From the NCBI GenBank assembly GCA_024760905.1, contig CM045733.1, positions 67,220,001 to 67,284,000 on the forward strand: a DNA stretch of 64,000 nt, read 5' to 3'. The notes below the pieces were generated by a model. That model ran no database searches, was not told where the DNA came from, and worked only from the letters and a program-made list of their open reading frames with translations. Every line of letters begins with the position of its first letter. The first letter of the stretch is position 1. The position numbers and the translations under genes are program-made. Shown here in pieces: positions 46,054 through 58,200 of the stretch. Origin of the DNA: Plotosus lineatus (taxonomy: Eukaryota > Chordata > Actinopteri > Siluriformes > Plotosidae).

Positions 46054-49000
46054 CTAAACAAAAGAACCAAGCATGTATGTTAATGTATGACACATCTGTA
46101 AATGTTTGATTAAATCACAATTCTTGGCTTGTATTCTCATTAAAATGTGTAAAAGTTTATTTTAAAAAAGGGAAAATCACATTCGCTGATTTTTCAAAAA
46201 AATTTCAACAACCATTGGACTACTACCAAAAACAAGCCAGAAGTAATTCTTAAAAGAATTCGGCATAAACACTGCAATGTCTGTCTGTCTTCCTTTCGGC
46301 TTTGTCCCTTTTACTCGGGAGTCGCCACAGCGAATCATCTGATTCGCACGTTTGATTTGGCAGAGGTTTTTACGTTGGATGCCCTTCCTGTCACAACCCT
46401 TTATAGCAAGGTACAGAAACACGCTGACAACTTTGCAGCCTACTCTTTACAAAAGTCAGCAATGGTTCTTTTACATGCCGCTCACCATAGACAGTGAGAG
46501 ACATGGCCCGCCTTTGATAACCCAGTTAGCTGCACTGGGGGAGACGGTGACAACCTTGTGGAGAGTGGGACTCGAATCCCCAACCTTTGTATCAGCGATC
46601 CAGCACCCTATACCACTAGACCACCACTGCACCTGGCATAAACACTGCAACACTTTCCATAAATACCTATATATTTATCTTCATTGACTAAGTTTGACTT
46701 CACCTGCTGCAGCTGTACACTGCTGCAGAACACAAACTTGAAAATTAACTTCCATTATGCCTCATCTTTCTCCTCCTTCACATCATCATCTTTTCCTTTT
46801 GGCTTTTTCCGTATTTCAGGGGTCATTACAGCAAATCATCTAATTCGCACCTTTGATTTGATATAGGTTTTTACGTCGGATGCCCTTCCTGACACAACCC
46901 TTTAGAAAGGGACAGGAAGATGCTGATAGCTATGCAGCTACTCTTTTTACTAAAGTCAACAATGGTTCTTTTACATGAACCTCTCACCATTGACAGTAAG
47001 AGACATGGCCTGCCTTTGATAACCCAGTTAGCTGCACTGGGGGAGTTAGGTGGGGGTCAGTGACAACTCTGTGGAGAGTAGGACTTGAACCCCCAACCCT
47101 AGGATCAGAAATCTTGCGCACTAGGCCACTACTGACCTTTTTTCCTCCTCCTTCACATCACAGTTCAAAAACTTCCTTTTCCTCCACACCAGCATAATAA
47201 AATCTCAAGGTAGTGTTTTGAATAAGGGTCAAAGTTGAAAATGACGTACCTGGACGAAAATGCCAAAATTGCCAAAAATACATCCTTCAAAGCGTAATGT
47301 TCAACATAACTAAGTTCAATTATACATAAACACAGTGTATCTATGCTAAAATTCTTGTTTAAGAAAGTGTGCCATGCCCACGTTGTTGAAAAACAATAGA
47401 AATATCTGCTTTGTTTCTGATTTTTAATCCGCTTTAATGATTTCTCAGGATATTTCCTTATTATCCATATTCACTACCAGAATACTTTACCTACTTACAG
47501 AATCTCAGAAGGATTTCCCGAATCATATAACAATAAACTGATAAGAAGCCTCAAAACAGACATGCCTCTGTGTTAACAGAAGTCATCTTTTACTCAAAAG
47601 ACGCTAAGAAGATCACGCTGATTGATTAAAAGCTGGATTCATTTAATTTTAGGATGTTCGCAAGTTTCATCTTCTGATATTCAAGAAACTGCTATTTTCA
47701 TTTAATGATATTTTCTATTTAATTTCTGTTATAATCATGCATTGTACCTATTTTAAAAGTATATTAAATTCTCTTTCCGAATATATGACTGTCTTGGAAT
47801 ATGAAATTTCCTACTTAATTCATATTATGCTGGAGCGAGTCACATATATGATCATAGGCTATATCATTCTATTCTAAACGATATTGAATAAATAACATAA
47901 TTGAATGTGAATTCAGATATACCCCAATTGAGTATAACACCCACCACAGTACAATCTGAATAGGAAACGTGTCTGAGCCTACACCCTAAATTAACCACAC
48001 ACCTACATAAATTCTCAAAAGCAACTGGATATCTGTAAGATTATCACCAATTATTGGACTCAGCTTTCTTTGTGGTTCTTGGAACATTCGTGTTTCAGCC
48101 TTGACTGGCAATCAAAGTGATTTCATGAGATTTACTTCATTGTTTTAGTATCACAGTGAAAACCTCTAGATGATTGTTGAATACACTGAGGACAATAAGA
48201 AAAAGCCAGCAAACAATTTGTTTGCAAGTGCTTAAGGCTCAGGAGTCACCAGAACCTACCAGAGGCTACATGATTCCCTTTTACCCCTCCACCCCATTTT
48301 CAAAACACAAGAGTTTTAGGATAGAGGCCCAGCCTGCCCTCAAGGCTCAGTCACATAACAATGAAGTGGAACAATTCTTCCACCCTGCACATCCTGTTAT
48401 CTTCACTGAGTCAGCTCGACATCCTGAAGGTGTCACATCAGGAAAGCTCAAGTCCCAACAGGAATGGGTGGGTTGAGGAAATCTGATGGAATTCCTCAAT
48501 TAGGGAAACACGGTTTTGCAATGGTAAAAGAGTCCATTTGTAACACAAGAGATGACATTTGATAAGTCATAACAAACAATATACACAACAGGTTTATCAA
48601 GTATAAAAAAAGGCTTCCAAAATTGATTTTTTTTTAAATTACACATGTGACATAATTCAGAAATGTCCAAAATCACAGAATAATAAAATCAACAACATAC
48701 TCACAAAGTACATTGAGAGAGTCCTTCTATCATGCAGCTTCCTCTGCACACACAGACACACAGACACAATTGGTAAGCATAAAATCTTAAAGGGGAGTCA
48801 AAACTATAAGGTGTCAAAGCAGAGAGACAGAGAAGCTAAACATATTCAGATTACCAGCGTCTGATTAGCAGAAAGCATGGTTGAGTTGGTATTGCGCTTG
48901 CTCTCTTCTCCGCGAATTGGAACCAAGGGCATGGTGCCAAACTTCTGCTTGGAGATGTCTGATGACGAGTGGCGTCTCATTACAGGAGGCCGCAAATCAT

Positions 49001-50884
49001 CATTCTGAGAAATGGATCTTATTTGTAAGTCAAATACTGATAGTTTCATGTTACTGACAAAATGACATCCAATGAACTCTATCAAGCAACTGATATCCAA
49101 GTAGCTAAGAAACGATACCTATGTAAAGGGTGATACCTGTGCTTTCAGGAGACTGGTGATCCAGTCCCAAAGCTCTGTTTCACTGGAACAACTTAGGTAC
49201 CTGTTAGGGTGAGTGAATTGATTACTACTTATTATGCAAGCATAGCCAGCTGATCTGGCCAATGAAATTTAGTAAATGATTACTGGCTCAATTCACTCAA
49301 AAACCCCCAAAAAACTTACATCTGATGTTTGTCTATCATCACAGTAAAACCCCATCTGTAATTTGATACAATGCAATGAGAACATTATTTGAACATAAAA
49401 ATATCATGAATCTCTAATAGAGGAAACAAGAAAATATCAACTTGCTTTGTTGGGGCCTTCAACTTTTTTTTTATTCCAATGTAAATCTTCATAGTCTTTA
49501 AAAGCCATTCCTTTTCAGGTTTGTTGGTCTACATTAGATAGAATGCAGAAAACATTTTGTTTTGATGGTTTCTAGTTTGTTCATTTAGAATTTTTATTAA
49601 TTTGAAGTGAATGTGGGAAAACTGGCATACTTTCTTATCCTTCATTAAGAGTAATTTATGATCCTGTATTTGAAACACACGCTCCTGGAATTTGGTTCCT
49701 TGCAGAAGTTTGGGTGTCTCCTCTCGACACTTCAGAATTCCACACTTCACAATTTCACTCTTGTAAGCTTTGAAAAAAGAAAAAGAAAATAATAACTTTT
49801 ACAGCAGAGTTCTTGAGTGGAGCCCTACAGGCACAGAGCATGTTCGATTTCTGTCTGTCCATGCCAAACCTATTGCTAAATTGAAGATGATGTTTCATTG
49901 CAAAAACACATAAGGATCCTTTAGATCAGGGGTCGGGAACCTATGGCTCGTGAGCCAGATGTGGCTATTTTGATGACTGTATCTGGCTCTTAGATAAATC
50001 AGGTGGCCTTTCTGAAAAGAATAACGAATACACAATTTCACTGTCATTTAAATAAAAATAAAAAAAAAGCTATGAAATAAAACAAAAACAGATGAATAAA
50101 TCTAGGTGCATTTAAATCTATATATCTATTTTCAATGCCACACAGCGGAGAGCCAATCCTTTCTGTACACCAGTGTGTGGGTGGGTCCAATACCTTGAAA
50201 TTCTAATTTTATTGGATTATAACAACAGCCACAGACTGCGCGTGTTGTTTTTGAGTAAAGAGGTAAATTTCCTTATTTTTGATCAGCTCATTTGCACAAA
50301 GCCAAACACAGCTGGCAAGCAAACACAAATGGACATACATGGAAAAACTACAACCTGCAGACCAACTGATTGCCAAAACTTGGGACGCGCTTCCTGTGAC
50401 ATAAACACTGCAGCGTGCGGTGTCCTGATGTATTGACCAAGTTTGGATATGCACCCGAGCAGTCCTTCTCACACCTGATAAACATCAAACTGCGGTCACG
50501 TTTAACAGATGGAAGCCTGCACCTGCATGAAGCTGAACCTCACCCCGTATCAACCAGACTACAAAGCCATGCAGCACCAGAAGTCAAATTAATAAATAAC
50601 TTCATTAAGATAATGCCATTTAAAATAAATTCAGACTCTTATTATACTCTCAAATTGTTGGTCTTCTTTTTCAATTTAGTTGTATTCAGTATATATATGT
50701 ATGTGTGTGGCTCTCTTAGTCAAAAAGGTTCCCGACCCCTGCTTTAGATGAATCAAAGAACTGAGCTGACTATACACATTAATGTAGTGCAGAGAGGTCA
50801 TACTTTTAAACATATCAAAACATGATCGGATTTTCAGTTCGATAATATAATCAGCCATTTGTGCTCATCATTACAACATCCTCC

Positions 50885-50945
<61 letters not shown>

Positions 50946-53900
50946 AGAGTAGCAGAAATTTCATTTTCAATAAAGTAACTAAATTGAGTTTAAAAGGCCC
51001 CATATGATCAGCAGGTAACATATATAAACATGTACAAACATGATCTGATGAATAGATACAGTATGTACAAACATATGATAGATATGTACAAACATATCTA
51101 TAGTACAGTATACAGTACTGAACCTTACAGTATGGACAGCACGATAACAGTCACAGAGAAGTTTTTCTGTGTCATAAAAAAAAAAAAAACCCTAAAAAAA
51201 AAAATTATGAACAGAAAAATTATACTCCTGTGCAAAAAACGTGACAGATCCTCAGCAACTAGCAAATACAAAACGATTTGTCCACCTAACCACACAGGTG
51301 AACTTCACTATGTTGATGATGCTTTTTGCCACTACCAAATGTTTTTCACCACATCTAACCAGGCCACACATGGTCAGTATCCTACATTACTGTTGAATAA
51401 GGAAAACACATATTTATTTATTAATTAACTTATTTATTTCATCCTTAAAGGAGCTACACTACTCTTACGTTAACACTAGCCTCAGCCACCTATCAGTAGA
51501 GATATCTATATTCAATTATGCTTTTGCTTACAGTAATACTAACTATCTGAGACTTATTGTAGGTTAACATTTTAAACAATTTAATATTCATTTGAAATTT
51601 TTAAATCAATTTTCTGCATCATACTTCAAAAAAGTAAAAACTCAAATGAAATCACCTGTGAATATGTCAATCACCTCTCCTCTAGGTACCTTCTTCACTA
51701 ACAAATATGCAGAACTAGGATCAGCCATGGTACACCACTGCAGTGCTTGTTCCAGTACCTTCTCTTTTGGGTGAAGAGGACGTTCTAAAAAAAAAAAGAG
51801 CATAAAATATTGACCCAAGACAATGAGAATTGAATTAATGTATTCATTCATTAAATGAAGGCACTGAAACATGACAGTTTTGCACTCGGTTAATGTCCAC
51901 TATTGAATACAGTATTGTATCAATAAGCATCCCTAAATGTTTGATTAATTTTTATTTATTATAGTTTATCCCCCAAACTGGGATGGATCAATTTACCTAG
52001 CTCCCCATACTCAATGGCTTCAAAGGTCATCCACACGTCCTTTTCACCTGCGGGAATATTCCTCATATATAGCACCTGGTTAGTCAGTTCCTCGGCACAC
52101 ATTGTGGGAGAAACCTGTAAAAAGGTAGACGACTAAATAAACATACAGTTTGAAGGTAGTTGGCTTATTTAGTGTGTGCAATTGTACCACCACGTGGTCA
52201 GAATGTAAAACTGCATCATTTACTTTAAAAGCAAAATTACATACAGCAATTGGAAGATTTTCCAACACAAAAAGTAGCATAACCATACATCCATTCATCA
52301 TCTATACCACTTATCCATTAGGGTCACTGGAGAATCTCGAGACAATCAATTACAACTTTGCTCAAACAGCAGGTACACCCTGAACAACTTGCCAGCCTAT
52401 CGCAATGCTAATACAGACACAAATAACCATTCATACTCACATTCCCTCCTGAGTGATTAAGAATAATTAGTTGCAAAACTGTGTATTTGGACTAAGGGAG
52501 GAAACCGGAGTACCCAGAGCAAACTCACACAAACACAAAGAATATGTAAACAGCATACAGAAAGGACACAGACCAACCATGCTGCCCAGTGGCACCACAA
52601 CATTCTAAACAAATCTCTGCTTACTTTCAGAGTGATGCAGCAGTCTGGTGTTTTTTCCTCCAGATAGACTTCAATAATCAGGTCTCCTGCCTGAGAGAGC
52701 TGGATAAAAGAAAAATCAAGTAATATCAAAGCAAAGCATAATACCGTTACATTTGTATAGGTTTGTTGATTTGAGAAAAAAATATTACTGAACCTGTGTG
52801 TCCTTCCAGGTTGTGATGAGACTGATTTCCAGTTCAATCTGAGTTTTATGTTCCTCGTCAATCTTTAAAAAAAAATTCAAATAAACAAAACCCATGTCAA
52901 CTGAAAGTACATGATATCACATGACTTTCACTCTGTACATATCTACACATCCTAGAGCAGTCTTCTTCTTTTCCTTTCGGCTTTATCCCTTTTTTCTCTT
53001 TACGAAATTCAGCAATGGTTCTTTTACATGGCTCTCACTGTACACCAGTGAGAGACATGGCCGGCCTTTGATAACCCAGTTATACATCCTAGGACAGTAT
53101 TAAAACTAAAATACACACAATGCATAACAAAACACAAAGCCCATTTCCATTATAATTATGATGTATAATTTGTTTAAAGTTAGTTGGTTGATCAAAACTA
53201 ATTTTTTTTTTAAATATGTTGATTTTAAATTTCATGGTGTCAACAAATCTCAAAAACCTTGAAACAGGTAGCAATAAGAACATATTTTTCCCTTAAAATG
53301 ATACATTTTCTCAGTTTAAACTTTTGACCCTGTCATCTGTGTTCTATTCGGGAATAAAAATTGGCACTTCCATCATTGCATTCAGTTTTTATTCACAATT
53401 TGTATAATGTCACAACTGTTTTGGAATCCGGTTTGTAACTGAGTGAGTTCATGGCTGCCAGTGTTTCCTAACAAAGGAAGTTAGAGACTAATAAACACAT
53501 TAAAATAGAACACTAATAAAACAGATTGATGTGTATTTGCTGTTGTTTGGCCGTTTTGTGGCATTTTTCCAGTCCTTTTTAACACACTGGCTTGAGCACC
53601 AGCAAGTTGTATACAGTGAGAGTTCTAACAGAACTGCAAACCACTGGATCATAGTTTTTCTACTCACATCAAAGACATAGAGATAATTGTCAATAAGGTC
53701 CTCAACAATCTTCACTTCATGCTCTCCTTTCCCGTCTGTCTGAAAAAGGCTTGGAGCAAAAAGCAGAGATAGGTTCTTTGTGCACATCTGGTTCAGGTCA
53801 GCACACTTCTGGACCCTGAGAGAGTGGAATACACAAAGATGAATGTATTTTAAAAAGTAGGAGACATTTCAAACCGTCAATGCTAAGGATTATTACAGCT

Positions 53901-55209
53901 AAGGCCTGACATGGTATATAGAAATAACCAACCTATACAGGTGACTGATGAGAGCAGCCAAAGTGGTGCGATTGACTCGAGGCAAAACCCGGATGAGCTC
54001 TTTATATCTATCCAATCTCTGGGTCTTATTAGATATCTCTGTAGGTTTTGAAAAATCAGTGAGAAGTGCAGAAGCAAACATTATATCCAAGACAATCAGA
54101 TTCAATATACAAGTATACCTCGGCTTACGTCATTAATTGATTCCAGGAGGGACAACTTAAGTCGAAAAATGACTTAAATCGAAGTCGGCTAGACTACGCC
54201 AAATTTACTTGTTATTTATGAGAGATTTCCTTTCGGCTTTTCCCTTTTTCAGGGGTCACCACAGAAAATGATTCGCACGTTTGATTTGGCATAGGTTTTT
54301 ACGTCGGCTGCCCTTCCTGACACAACCCTTTTAGCAAGGGGGAGAAACACGCTGACGGCTTTGCAGCTACTCTTTACGAAAGTGAGCAATGGTTCTTTTA
54401 CATGCCTCTCACCATAGACTGTGAGAGACATGGCCCGCCTTTGATAACCCAGTTAGCTGCACTGGTTATTTATATTCATCTTAAATCATATTTATTTATT
54501 TATATTCATCTTAATCATATTCATTTAAAGTCATTTATATTCATCTTCTTGACTGGGCGTGGAGATGCAACTGCACCATTGACAAGCCTCTCCCTAAGGC
54601 ACGTTGCTCAAGTATCCATGTGCGAGCTCGTTCCACTAGCTGTGGCCATCAAGCTTTCAGCCCGCAAGTAGCTTTTTTTGCTTTCTTCATTGCAACAATA
54701 GTAATCTCTGCTTTTCTGTAGTCTTGCACAAGTTTCTCGTTCAATCCAAACTTTCTTTAGGCTGCTCAATTATCATTTTCTGCTGCATATTTCACTACTT
54801 GCAGCTTGTAATCCGCAGAATAGGACTTTCTTTTTCGGGCCATTTTTTCAGTGGTACAGGATGAGCAGGTCCTGGTGCCCAAGCCTAGAGTTCCCTCTTG
54901 CAGTTGGGAGTGTAAAAATAACAAACGTGAAATTATGTTCGTTATTATTTTGACAAACAGAATTATATGTAATAATTTCACATACAAGTCGCTGTGAAGT
55001 ATAAGTCGCACCTTCAGCCAAAGTATGAAAAAAGTGTAACTTGTAGTCAGGAAAATACGGTAATACATAATATATAATTATAATGACATAAACTTTATTT
55101 TTATTATTTTTCCATATATTTTTTGAAAACCAATGTATAATTGAGAATGACTTAACTCGAAACGACTTAAGTCGAGGTATACCTGTAATTTAAAATAATA
55201 ATAGTAATG

Positions 55210-55255
<46 letters not shown>

Positions 55256-58200
55256 TAAACAAGCATAATGAATTACTAACTAGCAGCCTCCTTCCAGTAA
55301 GGGTGCAGATCTGCCATAAATATCGGATCATCAATCTCACGGAAGAACCTCTTCAGCACATCTGTCACATCCTCGATGAAATTGTCTCCAATGCGAAGTT
55401 TCACGTTGCGGGCATCTTTCCGGAACTCCTCCATCAAAAGTTTGATTCTGGACTTGGCTCCATTTTTCCTGTAGATCCCTTCATGACCCAAACCTAGAAA
55501 TATATATATTTTATTTTTAATACAGTATTAAATATAACACAATTATCAGCGATGCTGCGGCACAGTGACGTAGTGGTTATCACATCCGCCTCACAGCAAG
55601 AAGGTCCTGGGTTTAAGTCCCAGCTCAGGTGTTTTTGAGTGGAGTTTGCTTGTTCTCCCGGTGCTTGTGTGGGTTTCCTTTGGGTTCTCTGGTTTCCACC
55701 CATGATACAAAAATATGCACAGTAGGAGTGCAAGTGTATAAATGGTTGGCCCTGCGATAGCCTGGTGAACTTTCCAGTATGTACCCCGCCTTCGCCCGAA
55801 GTTGGCTGAGATGGGTGCCGGCCTCCCTTTGACCCTAATTAGGATTAAGCGGCTTAGAAAATGAAATGAACTTCAGATGCACACTTGCTTTGGTTTACAG
55901 ATCTTATAGTCAGTTCATTACAGATTTTTTCCAACAAAACACACGAGTTCTGCATTTTCTCTAAATAACATATTGAGGGCTGAATAGGAAATGTCTTGGA
56001 CTTCTGTAAATTTTAGCTGCTGCCTTAAATCAGTGCTGCCAAACGATGTTTCCATTGATAGATGTCTGAGCGTGGCTTTGCTTTTTACTTCCTTTCCTTC
56101 ATTAATTCATTTCCTCTTTCATTTGTATCATCTGTCTATTGGTTTAAGTATCCTTTTAATGAGTTTATGCTCCATCAAGTTTGTGATTTTGTCATTTGCT
56201 CCATGAAAATTTATTGACCTGCCAGTTTATCTGCTTACCTGAGAGCCTGTGCAGTAATAAATGAGCTATCTTTTTGGGTTTCAATTTCATTATTAACAGT
56301 AAATCACTTTTCTATTGCTGCCCATCATTCTGCAAGTAAGTGATACAAAACAGCCAATCAGCATGATCTCAGCAACATGGCAGCCTTATTGAGTTACCTG
56401 TGGTAGGTATGTGCGGACAATTTTCCTGAACCGCTTAATCCTAATTAGGGTCGCAGGGAGGCTGGTTCCCATCTCCGTCGACTCTGGGCAAGGGCACAGT
56501 ACACCCTGGACAGCTCTCCAGCCCATCACAGCTTAGAAACATGCTGACAGCTATGTTGCCTACTCTTGTCTAAAGTCACCAATTATTCTTTTACATGCCT
56601 CACATCAAAGACAGCAAAAGACATGGCCGGCCTTTGATAACCCAGTTAGCTGCACTGGAGGGACAGTGACAACCTGTTGAGAGTGGGGCTTGAACCCGCA
56701 ACCTTGGGATCAGTGATCCAAAGCCTTATCACCAGGCCACCACAACCCCAGGACACCCATCCAAGTCTTATTTCATGATTATGGAGCTCTGCTTGACAGC
56801 GCCACTAAATCTATAATTTTAACAATGAACAATACTTCAGCCTTGTAAGAAGATTAATATTTGAGGTGAAGAACTGTATCTAAAGAAAGAATACATTCAT
56901 ATATTCACTTTCTCTATCCTCACCGTACTGTGTAATAAAAGCAATGCAGCTGTCCACAATGATGGGAATGTCATTTCTGCTCAGCTGTTGGTCCTTCAAT
57001 GTGTTGGCTTTGCCTCCTGCTGCCTTCTGAATATCTTTGTACCACAGAGCAAAGTCTGTACGCCCCATGCCTTGCAGGTGCAGAGTCCTGAATGTGGAAA
57101 AGGGGGGGGGGAACCACACCATTTCATTCAAGCCTTTTCTATGGATCGATAAGAGCGCTTGGATATTTCCAGCTATAATAAATCACAACAATCTAGCTCA
57201 CCTCCCTTTTTCCACTAGAACCAAAATGTCTCTCTTTTCATGGTTGTCTGACTCTGATGCTATACCTTTAAAATTTAAAAGAAAGAAGAAAAAAAATCAA
57301 CCATGAATTATCTAGTGGTAGCTGTACAGAATTTAACTAAAACAGAGTGACTCACTGAGCTCCTGCAGGCGTTTCAGGTTAATAATGTCCTCAGCAGCTC
57401 CATCATTTCCAGGACAAATGAAGAGATTGGACTTCTGCAGAACAAAGAAACCCTCTTTCCACTGCCGCGGGTCCAGCATGGCTTTGTAACGCAGCATGCC
57501 CACACGCTCAAACTCCCTCGTCAGTAAGCAATGACAGCTTAGAGGCGTGGTGGCCTGAATAGACAAGAGCTCTTCAGATCCCCTCAGCTGACATGCTTAA
57601 GGTCATATGCAGTGTTCACTTTCATGGCTTTTCATATCTACCTTTCCAATAGCTTTTGCCCAACTGTGTAGTGCATCTGGAGTTTCTAAACCAAACTGGA
57701 CAACCTTTTCAGATGTTAGGTATAGTTCAAAAGTGTATCGAAACCTAAAAGAGAAAAAAGGAAAAAATTACATACTTGTGAATGAATGCACAAGTCAACA
57801 CTGGTTAATTTAAAAAGTGTACCGGTGGTGAATTTACTAGCGCTGTAAAACAAACGCATAACATCAACCGTTTCATCAGGCAACATCAGTCCTTGCTTCT
57901 TGTCAAGTACAGGCAGGCTGCCACACTACTATCAACTTCTAGGCATGTTGCCGTGTTCTTTGAGTATTCCATCCCTAGTAGTGACATGAATTCACTGTTT
58001 TGTCTATTTGTTGAGCCGCATGCAGACATCAGTCTATGATAATAAATACATCCACTGGTGCTAAGTTGTATTGCCAAGAAAATAGCAGAGTGCAGAGCAT
58101 ACAGCTGCACGAACAACAAGCGCAGAAATCTTGAAAAACATAACATGGGCACAGGCCATACTCTGAAAATGTTTCCTTTCAGACACAATTCAGTAGTCTG

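Larger units (their letters stand above)
54110..55185. mobile_element. Composite pogo-like element in ARAP3 intron
   Basis: The ends CAAGTATACCTCGGC and GTCGAGGTATACCTG are inverted, with TA at 54108-54109 and 55186-55187. It belongs to the family of 8824-9525. Inside lie a type A SINE (54226-54465) and, near 54770-55060, the start of another pogo-type element with minus-strand MARKRKSYSADYKLQVVKYA and a CCGTATTTTCCTGAC end. It is thus at least a two-step nested insertion. Confidence 0.75.

Noticed and set aside
45659..46109. Plus-strand frames opposite the last ARAP3 exon
   Set aside because: Antisense shadow of a conserved coding exon.
55196..55255. CRISPR-like or satellite array
   Set aside because: Simple AAT repeats; no spacer-repeat structure anywhere in the window.
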